From the NCBI GenBank assembly GCA_947650285.1, contig CANTFL010000570.1, positions 110,527-174,526 on the forward strand: a stretch of DNA of 64,000 nt, read 5' to 3'. The notes under the pieces are model-generated. The model saw only the letters and a list, made by a program, of their open reading frames with translations, was not told the DNA's origin and did no database searches. The DNA is from Hyaloperonospora brassicae (Eukaryota; Oomycota; Peronosporomycetes; Peronosporales; Peronosporaceae). The translations under genes and the position numbers were made by a program. Shown piece by piece: positions 42,359-54,600 of this stretch; the stretch's first letter is position 1; every line of letters begins with the position of its first letter.

Positions 42359-42448
42359 GTTCGCCCTGGGGAAGGACACACATCTCGGCTGAGATGCGGG
42401 ACGCGATTGCAAACTTGCAATCCTTCTACAAGCGCCAAAAGCGCGTGT

Positions 42449-45400
42449 TTACCGATGGGCCCGAGGACCCCTCGGATGTTTCTCGTCGTACTGGTGGACG
42501 AGACCCTCAACGTCAGCCATCATCTGGGATCGAGGTTTCCAGCTGTCATACGATGGTGGGTACCCACGCCAGCGGACAAGGTAACTTGTCCGCTCCCCAT
42601 TCTTCACGCGGAGGCTCAAGATACGCCCCACGTGAAAGCGTCGACTGCCGTGAGAATCCACCAGTGGTTCCGGTGGCGGTGTAAAGACAAGGTCTGGCCC
42701 AACTGCCGGGCCTGCAGGAAACTTTGGGTAATCATGAGCGTTACCTGACCGAGCTGAGGGAGGAAGTCTATCACGAACACGATCGTCGACACGACTTGTT
42801 GGCGACCGTGCGACGTCTCCGTACCGATCAGGAGAAAGACCGATCGGATTTCGCGTTCGCTCAGCTTGAGAACGAACTCGAGAGGCGCCATTTGCGCGAC
42901 GGGATAGAGGCGGCTCTTCGCGAGACTGCGTTGCTGAAGGACCAACTTGAGTGTTTGGTCCGTGATCACAAGAATCTGTTGGGGATTCTTGAACGTGCTG
43001 GCTGTCTCCATTCTCGAAAGAGGCCTTGTACTGATAGACGGGCGGAGACGGACAACATAAAACGTAGGATGCGTGCGCATCCTGCGAGGCAACTCAATCG
43101 TGTATGCATTGCCCTTTCGGTTCAATACACGAAAAGGACCAATGTATTTCGGCAGTCGTTTACTACTGACGACATTAGTGACTACATGTCCAGGTAAGTT
43201 TACCGTAGACAGTAGTACTACGTCGTTAACTTTAAATGAAAGAACATTTGATCTTCCATTCTTGTCTGCGTTCCGTTTCTGGCGGTCCACCGCATTTGCA
43301 ATGGAGTCCTGAACGAAACGGAATATAGCCTCTCGAGTCAGCAGGAAGTTCTCTGCTGACTCTTTGTTTCGTCTTTCAGTGCGCTTCGTGCGCACTGCTA
43401 AGAGATTGCTCTCTTCTTCAGCGAGGTTGTCCACTTCCTCGATGACATAATCGTTGACGATGCTGAATATCCCAGCATCGTCATCATTGTCTGAAGTAGC
43501 AGCAGCATCATTGCTACTGCTAAGATCAACTTCTTCGTTGTCGACATTATCGACATCGACATCGAAAGTATCGGCATGTGCGATGATACGTGATGAGTAA
43601 GAGTCAAAACGGTTTTTCCTTGAGCGATTCCCTTCCTCCCTAAACCCAGATTCACTATTTATTAGGGCGGGAATACGTGGGTGGCGTAAGCCATTCACGT
43701 AGAACGGTGTATGCGTCGTGGACGCTTGTACGGAGTCTTTGGTGGCGAATTCGACCATCGGCAAGAACTAACTCCAACTCGAAAAGGAGTGGACGTATCC
43801 TCGAGGTATCTCTTCGGGGACTCGGTTTTCACGATCCGTCTGACCATCTGTTTCAGGATGGCAAAGATTGACATCGTTAACCATGTTACCAAAGTACAGA
43901 ACACGGATTGCCATAACTCCGCCGTGGTCCGAGGATCGCGGTCGGACACGAGTTCACGGGGTAATCCGTAAAGTCGGAACACTGTGTCGATGAAGACACG
44001 CGCACAGCCATGTGCGGTGATCGACTCAGGGACCTCATCAAGATGCACCATCTTGATAAAACGATCCACAAACACAATAATACCGTTATGCTTGTGAGAG
44101 TCTTCGGGGAACCCGAAGACTAAGTCCACGGAAACGGACTCCCAACACTCTGCCGGGACCGGCAGAGGTTGTAATGGCGCACGGGATGAAGGGCTAGGCT
44201 TCACCCGTTGACAGAATTCTCAAGAACGAATCTACTTGATCACGAACTGTTACTGGAGGGGACAGTAAAAGTCGCGAATTACCGTAAGGTAGGTCTTTTT
44301 CCTACCACGATGCCCGCCTGAGGGCGCATCGTGACATTCGAACATGATGCGTAAACGCAAATCATCATGATGGGGAACGACGACACGAGGTGTATCGTCG
44401 CCAACTGCTGTGTAATACAGGAGGCCATTGCAGGTCGTATACCGATCCAACGAGAAACGGTATAGAGCTGGAAAATTCGACAAGGATTTCCGGGATCGTT
44501 TCGCAAGATGAACCATCAAACGATGGAGATTCGTATCTCTTGCGTACACTTTCCGCACGTCGTCGGGTATAGGCGACGACGGCACGCTGACTGAAAGTGC
44601 CGCAATAGTGAGCAATGCCTCGCTATTGAAGTGTGTAGTCGACTCTAAATCGGGCCGACGTGATAGCGCATCAGCGACGACGTTCCGTCGTCCTGGGATG
44701 TACTCCACGGAAAAGTTATACTCCACGAAGAAAGACAACCACCTCGACATTCGTTACGAGAGGTGGGGATTGTTGACGGCCGTGTTTAGTGACGCATAGC
44801 TCGTATATACGATGAACGGTCTATCGCCTAAGAGATATACGCGAAACTTATCCAGTGCGTACTTAATGGCAAGGAGTTCCTTGTCATGCACTTAGTAATT
44901 GCGTTCGGCTGGTCGCAGCTGACGCGATTGATAGCAGACGACGCGCTCCGCGCCGTCTGTGCCATATTGCAGCAATGCACAGACGATTGCAAAATCGCTG
45001 CCGTCACAGACCACATGAATTGATCTGTACTGATCTGCAATCGCCAGTATTGACGATTGCATCGAACTTTCCTTGATACTTTTAAATGAACGCTGACAGT
45101 CAGCGTTCCATGTCCACTTCAAATGTTGCTTGAGCAAACAAGAAAGATATACAGTCATCTCGGCGTAGTTGCGCGAGTACTTGTGCAAGTACGCCGCTAA
45201 GCCAAGGAACTTACGAAGTCCCTTGACATCGACTGGCACTTGCCAGTAGGTGATCGCCTTAATCTTCTCAGGATCGGGGCGTACACCGTGTTTACCCACG
45301 AGGCACCCAAGATGTGATATTTCGCTAGCCGCGAATATACACTTCTTGATACTATCGTACAGCTTATGCTTGCGCACAAGTTGAAGAACCTGACGAACAT

Positions 45401-46947
45401 TAGTTTTATGAACCTCAACGTCCGTCTTTCCGTCCATAGCCCGGCTAGGAAGAACCCATCGTCGAAGTAACTCGGTGCGAAGTCTCGCACCGGTCTCGAC
45501 AGATTTGTAACATATCTATTGAACTTTGCAGGGGCATTACTCAGCCCCTGTGGCATCGCTAGCCGCTCCCACAGCATACCGCTGGGTGTGATCACTGCTG
45601 TGCACGGTATGTCCCGTTCACGCATGAGGATCTGATAGAATCCATCCATCAGATCTATAGACGAGAAGACGATACGTTTTGACATACCATCTAAGATTAC
45701 GTCCTTCCTCGTTATCGGCGTCTGAGCCAGTACCGTTGCAGCATTCAACTTGTTGAATGCGTGCACGATATGCCATCATCCTGTGGATTTTCGCACACAA
45801 AAGGTCGGAGATCTGTGAGGGGATGTTGATTCCCTCATATGGCCTGCCGCTTGGCTATCGGTAAAGAACTTGTCGATCGCTTGCACCTGTTCACGAGGCG
45901 GTGGCCACTGCCTCATGACACAGTACTTCGAAACCGGTTTGAGCTCGATCCCGTGTCGAGTGCCTTTGTCCTTAGGCAACTCGCAAGGCACGTATTCAGG
46001 GAACACATCCTTTAATTCGATCAAATCCTTATACAAAGGATTCGCCTGAAGCGACTTCCAGGATTGAGATTCATACCTCTCAATCCGAGTATTATCATCG
46101 ATGACGCTTTCGTCCATCGATGAACTGCTGAGAACCCTCTCGGTCTCAGTAAACACCGTTGCCGATCTAATATCGGTAACGTACTCGTCCTCCGCGACGA
46201 GTGCACAGATCTGCTTGACTTTGACACTACGCAGATCACGCAAGAACCGTTTCGGTTATAGCGTTGGCAATTGAGTTATCTCCTAAGTTAGTTTCGGAGG
46301 CACAATCAGATCAAGCGTGTAAGCGCCTACGCTTGATCCGTCATTAACTAAGACATTCACTGTCTCGATTACTTCCTGGGAAGTCGCATCCACAGAATCC
46401 AGGGGAGCTTTCTCCACAATGGATTGATCATCTACACTGTGTTTTTGCACAGTCGTACTAACGACCGTACCGCAAGTGAGGCCGTCGCACTCTATAGCAG
46501 TATACCCACATTATTTTGGGCGTTGTAAGATATTCGTAAGATTGTTATCTGATGAATGAGTGGCAGGCATTGATACTGATCAATGCTTCCAGACCACTCT
46601 TGGCTCGTTTCTCTCCTGAGCCAAGGTAGTCCTAGGATGATATCAAACTTTTCATTCATGTCGAGTACGATGAATTCATCATCGTACTGTTCGTTTTCAA
46701 ATATATAGTGGATATTGACTACGCGTTTCTTCGCAGTGATCGATGCGCCTGTCACTAGTCGCACCGTTATTCGTGTTGGAGGGATCTCCCGCTCCGCGAA
46801 GTTGATATTTCCAGCCTTTAGTGAATGGCTAAGAACAAAATTGTTCGACGCCCCACAGTCAACTAGGGCGCGAAGTGACAAGTTCTTTGTCACTTCTAAC
46901 GTCAAGGGGATAAGGAACATCTCATCGCCAGGTGCAAAGACACACAT
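42449..46947 (-). pseudogene. Gypsy pol: protease, RT, RNase H, integrase, chromodomain (frameshifted)
   Basis: Protease near 46880 has L-V-D-C-G-A-S-N-N (Cys in place of the usual Ser/Thr after Asp) and I-I-L-G-L-P-W-L. Reverse transcriptase spans about 46243-45197 in two frames, with P-Q-G-L-S-N-A-P and S-Y-F-D-D. RNase H ends in D-A-L-S-R-R-P-D near 44660. Integrase shows the H2C2 start (F-E-C-H-D-A-P-S-G-G-H), V-D-R-F and L-V-S-D-R-D core residues (44.2-43.9 kb). After a Pro/Ser/Arg-rich linker the chromodomain (42661-42449) reads Y-L-V-R-W-R-G-Y-P-P-S-Y-D-S-W-K-P, which targets integration to modified chromatin in chromoviruses. Changes of frame at about 46.2, 45.2, 43.7 and 43.06 kb break the polyprotein. 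Confidence 0.85.
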
Positions 46948-47110
46948 TTATTGTGTGTCGGGAGCAACCTTCGTCAAGATATTTGCAAATTCTCTTGATG
47001 TCGCTGTATCAGTAGGGCGCTCCGACCCTACTGACCCCGACCATTTTTCGATGGCCCGCATCGCTGTTGCGGCTTTGCAACAGCATCGGACCCTCGCCCT
47101 CCAGTTCTTC

Positions 47111-48136
47111 TTACTGGTAGACGATTACTGCGCTCAGCACCAAGGGGTTCTGATCGGTGGATGCTGCGTTCGTATGCATAGTTTCCAGCTTATGATAGCG
47201 ATGGCATCTCACCGATCGCTTGTCATTCGCAGGGAAAGGTTTCTCCCCCTCGACATGACAGAGGTCCATTGGCTCTGGACCTCCGACCGCTGATCGTCTT
47301 TGCGGACGAAATGGGGTCAGTGTAGTGTGAGCCTGTCTCACACTAAAGTCTTCCTGCTCCGTAGCGTAGATCGCATCGGAGAGCGTCTTTAGCTCTCCGC
47401 GGAATAGGTGGTCCCAGACAGGAACATCTACAAGAACTTGAATTAATATTGTGATCTTCACAAATTCACTTACACGGTTCAATACCATGCAGCTTGCAAG
47501 GTAGCGTACATGCCGATAGTAAGCGTAAACTTTACGCTTACCCTGTTTTATCCCGAGGAGTTCAGAGAGAGTCCTGAACTCTACCCGGGGAGGATCAAAC
47601 GTCTCGCTCAGCAAGGTCTTGAAGATCCTCAACGACCCAAACACGTTTGGGTCGTGCAACTTGAGATTCAGGGCCCAATTCCTGACTTCTCCTGCCAAGT
47701 AAGACTGAGTAAATACGACTTGCATTCGCTCATCGTCGATGTGACGGGCCTCGATGGCACCGTCGACTTCGAAGAACCATCTTAACAGGGAGTTTCTCTC
47801 GACTCCGTGATACTTGGAGATCTCTAGCTTTAGAGACCCCGGTCGACGCTCCCGTGTCGACTGCGCGGACTGAGAATGTCTCAGTTCTTTGTTCCGCTGG
47901 TGATATTGTTGTTGCAACAAGGTCACCTGCGCTCGCAACTCATCAAGTTCTCGTTGCAAGAACTTGCTAATGACAGAATGCTGCTGGTCTCTATCCCTTG
48001 TGGATATCATGGCCCAGATAGCTTCTTCTCCAACGGTCGAACTCATTCGTTCGATCGCACTCCATTCGATGTCACTCAAATAGGAGTATCTTTCACGGGT
48101 TCCATGAAATCTGTCGCCGTCTACATCGTCCAACAT
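47111..48136 (-). CDS. Gypsy gag (long open frame, zinc knuckle out of frame)
   Basis: A 341-codon frame starts at the ATG at 48136 (M-L-D-D-V-D), 57 bases inside the 5' LTR. It contains a predicted coiled coil (about residues 55-85, rich in Q, L, E, R) and the retrotransposon gag domain (L-R-W-F-F-E-V-D-G-A-I; V-R-N-W-A-L-N-L-K-L; L-L-G-I-K-Q-G-K-R), then E-P-M-D-L-C-H-V-E, the usual run-up to the CCHC knuckle. The knuckle itself is reached in a neighbouring frame (C-H-R-Y-H-K-L in this one), so the C terminus is probably frameshifted. Confidence 0.75.
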   Translation of the reverse strand: MLDDVDGDRFHGTRERYSYLSDIEWSAIERMSSTVGEEAIWAMISTRDRDQQHSVISKFLQRELDELRAQVTLLQQQYHQRNKELRHSQSAQSTRERRPGSLKLEISKYHGVERNSLLRWFFEVDGAIEARHIDDERMQVVFTQSYLAGEVRNWALNLKLHDPNVFGSLRIFKTLLSETFDPPRVEFRTLSELLGIKQGKRKVYAYYRHVRYLASCMVLNRVSEFVKITILIQVLVDVPVWDHLFRGELKTLSDAIYATEQEDFSVRQAHTTLTPFRPQRRSAVGGPEPMDLCHVEGEKPFPANDKRSVRCHRYHKLETMHTNAASTDQNPLVLSAVIVYQ

Positions 48137-48192
48137 GTTTATGTTGGGCGATGGGGTTGTGGTCCTTGAACGGACCTCAAAGTGCTACCAGG

Positions 48193-48634
48193 TGTAACGG
48201 GGTACCGACGACTACGTAATGGTTGACCCGCACGGAATTTACTAGCACTGACTGTAGTGATAGTCAGTGCCTTGCTAAGTGTTGCTTCAACATAGAGGAA
48301 GGAAAGGAGACTAAGTTCAGACTCTATTCGCCGGTAAAAGTAAAACTGTTATATAATACAATCAAGGCATATCAATCTTATGTCTCTGTTTGTCCTGACT
48401 TAATTATTTTAATCTAACGAAACGTATGATGACGTCTGATCAACACCCATTGCGCGCGTCTAGCAGCTATTGATGGGTTGATATCATCACGATATCAACC
48501 AATGAGTAGACCCTTCGGTCATCTCAACAATATCATCATGCTCTGTGATATTGTTGAAAGAATATTCAACGTAATAATTCTTCCTGTCATTTTAGGCTTA
48601 ATGACAATATCATGTAACGGGTTACCCCGTTACA
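48193..48634 (-). repeat. Gypsy 5' LTR
   Basis: Partner of 40913-41357. On the minus strand it begins TGTAACGGGGTAACCCGTTACA, a perfect 9-bp inverted repeat around GTAA. Confidence 0.9.
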
Positions 48635-48974
48635 ATGTCCGCCTGTAGTATCCAGGAGGCCAGCCGTACAGCGTAATACATAGCATATCATATGTTGCTC
48701 TCTTATGGGGTGTTTGGTAGCAGCCAAGCAAATGAATGTGCACATGATGTTTCCGCTTCAACTTTAGGCGTAATGAGCTCGAGGGTTGCTATTGCATACA
48801 GCTGATAGGATATGTGAACTGTGCCATCGCTTGTGTCGAGGACTCTCGCAGAATTCAGACGACGTTAGAAACAGGTCACAGACGTAAGAAGATCAGAAAA
48901 GAAGGAGGAAAAGTCGAAGGTAAGTTTTACATGTCCCGCAATTGCTAAGGAATTTCCGTCTACTAAATACATAC
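48635..48974. other. No recognisable feature
   Basis: Short stretch between the Gypsy 5' LTR and an older LTR relic; no coding frame of note. Confidence 0.4.
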
Positions 48975-49455
48975 TAGTGATAACTTGAAGCGAGCACCCT
49001 CTGCTCGCACTGTCCCAGTGAAGTATATTTTACTGACACAGTGCAGGTTGGTGCATCGAACACTCACGTATTTTAAATGTACAGAGGAAGGATTTATCTC
49101 ATAAATGAACACGTTTTAGGGAAGGAATACACAATAATATCTTGCGTATCCTATTCCGGATAAAATATCGTTTGATCTTGCTTAACTGTAGTAGGCTGCG
49201 GATGGCTACTAAACATCCAGATACTCGCTCACAATCCATTGCGCGCGTCTATCAGGAATTGGTGGTATATTTGTTTGTTTTAGTGGATTGTATCAACTGA
49301 TGAGTAGAGAGTTCCATAACATCACCTACGAAGGAGAACTTTCTTCGATATTCACTCCGCAAGGAAAATACTGGTGAATATTTTGTATTAAGATAATATT
49401 TTAATGGAACTGATTTGGTATACATTACATGCAACGCGTTCACCCCGTTACTTTC
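48975..49455 (-). repeat. Old Gypsy LTR relic
   Basis: Shares TTTTACTGACA-CAGTG, CATTGCGCGCGTCTA, CAACTGATGAGTAGA and the terminal CACCCCGTTAC with the 40913/48193 family in the same orientation. Both ends are eroded, so borders are approximate. Confidence 0.55.
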
Positions 49456-50223
49456 ACCCCCTTGACCACCGGTCGCTTCAGTAATTGATAGACAACAAAT
49501 TGTAAGCAGAGTAATCACCGTTTGGATTTAGCTGAGAATATGAGAACTTGTTGGTCAGCATATCCCATTTCCGTTTGTGATCGCACACTTAACAATTACT
49601 GTGGTTTGAAGCCAAGGCTGCACATAATACAGCTGCACGAATTGTGCAGCTATTGAGATGATGCCCAAAGAATAAGAAGCAGATGAACATACGCCTGTTA
49701 CTACAAATTGGCCTGCAACCATAACCGTTGCAGGTGCACATAATAATGCATCATGTATGACTACTGCACCTGCTACTTCTGTGGTGGGAGCAAGACTGAA
49801 TCAATGATGACTCTCATTCGGAGTTTGACGGCTCGTCTTGTGGATCAAATATTTATTAATCACAAAAGATCGCCACGAAAATGACAGAAAGCGACGACAG
49901 TAAATTTTCGTGGTGCTGCCGGTGGCTCCAGTCGAAGTTACAGATGTCGAAACGACCACAACGATCGTGGTTGTATTGATATGACTTCTGTTGACACCAC
50001 GCAGTAATAAAGAACCCGCAACATGTTGCGTCTCGATCGTGAGAACCAGTCGTGGCTTTTCGTCACAGAGGACGATAAACCGGGGGATACAATGACCATC
50101 GATATCTTTCTAATTTTGATGTATAATTGGTAAAGGAATTATGACCTTGACGTCAGTGCGGGCATACTTAGCGCGGAACGCGAGTTTACATCGATACTTC
50201 CTAAAGATATCGATAATATCATG
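49456..50223. other. No recognisable gene
   Basis: A/T-rich and unique-looking. No frame longer than a few dozen codons shows a recognisable motif. Confidence 0.4.
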
Positions 50224-50460
50224 TGTTGAAGATAACATGTTGAAGAGGAGGTACGCTATCGAAAACTCACATTCATCTCCTAACCTATGTCCTTACATGT
50301 AGGTTTCGGGAAGGATAGGGAAGCGTGCATGGTCGGATGGTTATGCTGCAGGTAGATCTATTGGTGAGCAATCGTAAATAATTGCTAGGCAAAGCAACTA
50401 TCCAGTAGATAAGAAGCAGTATTCAAATAATAACCTGCTGGACACTATGCATCTGTCAAC
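50224..50460 (+). repeat. Copia 5' LTR
   Basis: Matches 55379-55626 through GAAGAGGAGGTACGCTATCG and the CACTA-GCATCTGTCAAC end, with a small indel near 50380. The exact end (CTGTCA or CTGTCAAC) is uncertain by two bases. Confidence 0.85.
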
Positions 50461-50461
50461 C

Positions 50462-50475
50462 GGTTATGAGCCCAA
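50462..50475 (+). other. Primer-binding site matching initiator tRNA-Met anticodon arm; overlaps gag ATG
   Basis: GGTTATGAGCCCAA follows the 5' LTR by one to three bases. Its ATG at 50465 begins a frame M-S-P-M-T-G-C-D-G. Same arrangement as at 1400-1414 and 10241. Confidence 0.75.
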
Positions 50476-51604
50476 TGACTGGCTGCGACGGCGCACAAAG
50501 CGGACCTCCACCAGCCAGATTGGATGATGGCCACGAAATGGCCATGTCATCTTCAGCGGGGGTTCATGGCGCACAGACGCCCCACGAGGGAGCGACGACG
50601 TCAACGCCCTGATAGTGGCGACCCTAGTCGACCTCGAAGTGTGGATTGCGCAGATGAAAGTCTCGCGGCTGAAGCGCGAAGAAGACGAGCGGATGATAGG
50701 CTCGATTGAGTCGGGGATGTTCCACTCTGCGCTTGCCGATGGTTGCGAAGGTGCACCTATGCATTTAGGCCTACTCGGGCATTCAACGGTGCGTCCAAGG
50801 ACTAGACAAGGTCGCTTAAGTATGCTGCAGCATGGTATAGGTCAAGGTACGATACAGACAGAATAGCGGGGAGCGCAAGAGGTATTATCGGTGCCTGCGT
50901 CTTATTCTGACGTCGAATATGCGTTGGCGCAAGAATACGCGCGTCGTATGGAGCCGGACGCTTAGCGAGAAATGCGAGTTCCAGACGAGAGCTAACGTAG
51001 ATTGACAATTCGCCAGTTTGACGGCTAGGAACTCTGTAGAAGCTTGGAATCTGGCTTCCTGGACTGGGGGACGTTCGTGCGTCAAGTTCAGTACGCTTAA
51101 GCGGTATGTGGCTTCGACTGGTCCGAAGACGTGAAGACTGACCTTATCGGCAACTAACTTAGTGGTACTGCCGAGCGCTACTACAACAATCAGGTTAAGA
51201 AATGTTGGCTACAGACTACGATGATTGCACAAGTCATGGAGCGGCTTCATTAGACGTTTAAAATGACGATCACTGCGTCTTAATCGATGAAACTGCTCAC
51301 AGCGAAGAAGGAATCACAAAGAAGGTGGTCCGAGCAATACCTCTATCTGGTGGCGGTAAGAGAGGCATGTGGCGGCGCTGATGCGCAGGTGTTCTATAAC
51401 ATTGTGCATCATGCGTCTGGTGAGCTCCACATGGTGCTAATGGCCAAGTACGATGGATGCCGGGTCGACTACCTAGCTCAAGCTGAAGAGCTTGCACACT
51501 TCGTGAAGTCGGTGGAGCTGTACACGCGAAGTGCTGCTACATTTGGAAAGGAAGTCGTAACACATGTTGCTAAAAGCAAGCCAAGCTCTGATACTCGCCT
51601 GTGA
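50465..51604 (+). pseudogene. Copia gag relic
   Basis: Opens at the ATG within the primer-binding site and breaks soon after. The longest surviving piece, 51287-51604 (105 codons, W-S-E-Q-Y-L-Y-L-V-A-V then N-I-V-H-H-A-S-G-E-L, A-E-E-L-A-H-F), matches the C-terminal half of oomycete Copia gag. No zinc knuckle remains in frame. Confidence 0.65.
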
Positions 51605-51689
51605 TATGGATTTGGTAAGGTCGGGCACATCCATTCATCATGTCTTGACGAAAGTAATGAACGAAGAAGTACAATGGTGCCAATAGAGC

Positions 51690-54600
51690 TTGGATAAACA
51701 GTGCCAGGACCAAGGACGCTGTAACTACACATTATCCGTGCATGACGCCAAGGCCCTAGAAAAGTTGTGTATTTTGGATAGTGGATTCAGTAGGCACCTC
51801 ATTAACGATGAGGCGCTATTTAACGATGCTCGTGAGTGCGAAGACCAATGGTTGGTCACTGATGGACAAGCACTTCGCCTGACAATGGTCGGATGTGTGG
51901 TATCTCACGTGACGTCATTTGTAAGAAAAAAGGTTATTCGGCCGACTGAAGTATACTATTCACCGTTGCTAACACGCAATATAGTGTCGTATGGAAAGCT
52001 GGAGAAAAATGGCTACGGGCTTAAATACGAGGAAATCGACGAGCGGTCATCTCGCTTGATACCAGTGATATTGTGTTCGACGTTGCGATGCATAGCAGCG
52101 TGCTAATCCTCTAGACACAAGATGAGAAAGTCGTTGTGTGAATGGATGGTACAGTCATGACCACAATTGATGAAGCGTCGGAGCCGACGGATGATGAATT
52201 TGTGCATGCGGCAACGTTAATAAATTTTAATCAACGCTTTGGATATCTTGCTTATGACACTATTGAGAGGATGCCGCGCGAGCCTGGATCCGGCATCCGG
52301 CTCGCGGACAAGAAATGAGAAACGTGTATTGCTTGCACACAATCAAAGCAGTCGAAGAATGCGCAGATTAAGAAGGACACTGGCCTGCACTCACCGATTG
52401 ATAGCGTTGGTGATGTGATGTGTTTGGATCTTAAAGGACCGATGACGCCGAAGGATCGAAAATGAGTAATCGCTGCCTAGTCAACTTTGTGGACCACAAG
52501 AGCAACTATTGCCGCATTTTCCTCGCGCGTACCAAGGAACAATCGGCATAAAGGCTCGAGCAATTTTTGAAGCTCTTTACGAAACGATTCGATTGCCGTG
52601 TACATGTGCTTCGGACTGACGGTGGTGGTTAGTATAAGAACTTGGACCTACTGTGCAAGTCATACGGCGTGGCGATACAAGTGAGCGAGGCATGAAATTA
52701 AGCGTCAACGGCAAGGCTGAACGAGTGCACCGGACGGTGCTAAACATGGCACGCTCCATATTATTTTTAAGCAACCTTCCGCTGACTTTCTAGGGCGACG
52801 CGGTCGAGTACTCGGCTTGCATCTTGAACCGTAGCCCGAAGATCTCAGACCCCAAGATTGCATCGCCAATCGAGGTCCTGACTAAACAAGCACCCGATTT
52901 GCGCAAAATCGTTATATTTAGCTCACTATTCACAGTGTGTCGTTACCCGAAGAAGAAGCCTTACGCCCATCGAGTGCGCGTTGGTACGATCGTCGGGTGA
53001 AGTGACGAGAACAAAGGTTACCGCGTCTATATTCGCAAAAACAACGTTGTAATTGTGACGCAACACGTCAAGAATATTCTGAAGTTTCCTGACGCGCAGA
53101 ACGAGCTACTCAAACTCGGTTTCAAGCTAGATGATCAGGATTAAGTCATTTAAGGTGGCGTAGTAATCGCTCATCATGATTGCGGCGATTATGACAGCGA
53201 GAGGGGTGCAAGAAAAATAGCAGATAGTGGACGCGTGCCACTCATGCCACGCGTGGAGCAATTAAGCAGGTAACGAAAGATGCAATGCATACGAAAATTG
53301 ACTTAGGCACCGCGTTTTGAGTCTACGATGCGGAGTCGAAGACGCTTACCGAGGTGATGCGCATTCCGAAGGCTGGAGATTGGATAAAGGCTATGGTCGA
53401 AGAAATACGGTCTCTTGAGAATAACGTTGTGTGAGAATTGATCAAGCGCCCAGCCGGTGCAAAGTTATTACACACTAAGTGGGTGTACAAGACAAAAACT
53501 GACGCAAGCGGTGCAGTAGAGCGGACGAAGGCACGTCTCGTGGCACATGAAAATGAGCAAGTCTTCAGTAATGACTCCTCGATTGCCTTCTCTGCTATGA
53601 TAAACATGTCGACAATGCAGATGATCCTGGGACTTGCAGAGACATGGGGTGTACCTGAGAAGCCTGTTGACATCCCAAATGCCTACATCAAGGCTGGCAA
53701 GGATGAGCATCTGGATATATTGCTTCACGTTCCAAGTAGTATGGAGATCAAGGACGAGAAGATCTAGGAGCTTGGTATAGAGAGTGCAAGCGACGTCGCA
53801 CTCGATCTAACAAAAAGCTTATACGGGATGAAACAGGCGGGACTACTATGTAGTCAGCTTTAGCAGACACGAATTCTGACGCAGGATACAAGCAATGCAT
53901 CAGCGAGATATTTCTATATTACAAGCGTTATGGTGATGAGATGATCGTGGTAGGCGTCTGCGTTGACGACCTCCTAGTCACGGCGACTACAATCGCGGGA
54001 GATGATTGGTTTTTTACGGCAATGGATTTTCTTTTGATCAAAATTTGGAGCCCGTGTCAAAATTCCTTGGAATTCGAGAGAACGCACTTGATACGCGCGC
54101 GAATGCTTTGGATTAGAAGGATGCGATTGGTGATTTGATACATTAACACGGACTGGTGCTGGCGAACCCGCACGCATACCGATCAATGACGACTGCTACA
54201 ACGAAGATGGACCAGATGTAACGGGGCAGCCCGTTACATGGAATTGTCACTTTAAAGAAAGAATGACAATAAAGAATATTAAGTTGAATATTTTTTGAAC
54301 AATATCACCGATAGTGGAGATATTGGTGAAGCGATCAAAGGGTCTGCTCATTGGTTGATATCTTGATGATATCAACCCACCAATCGCCGTAGGACGCGCG
54401 CAATGAGCGGTGACGAGACGTCACCATACACTCAGTTAGATTAACATATTTAAGTCAGGTTAAACAGAGAGACAGTGGTTAAAGACTTATTTATATTAAT
54501 ACAACAGTTCTACTTCTCCCCTATCTACGCTTCCTCGTTTGCCTCGTGTACGTCTGTCGGGGCACCAAAACCCTTGCGTTAAGTTCACGTAAGGGTGTGC

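Larger units (their letters stand above)
40913..48634 (-). mobile_element. Ty3/Gypsy chromovirus, full-length outline, broken pol
   Basis: LTRs at 40913-41357 and 48193-48634 bound a minus-strand interior in the order gag (48.1 kb), protease (46.9), RT, RNase H, integrase, chromodomain (42.45-42.66), with a polypurine tract (AAGGGACGGGTGA, 41358-41370) next to the 3' LTR and a TGG-initial primer-binding-site candidate two bases inside the 5' LTR (about 48174-48190). Pol is split by several frameshifts, so the copy looks inactive although its gag frame is long. No target duplication is evident (CTGTA left, ATGTC right). Confidence 0.88.

Noticed and set aside
42724..43197. Plus-strand frame with a convincing coiled-coil pattern
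   Set aside because: The minus strand here encodes the Ser/Arg/Pro-rich linker joining integrase to chromodomain in the chromodomain frame. Glu/Leu/Arg heptads are a common shadow of such codons, so I did not extend the opposite-strand ORF through it.
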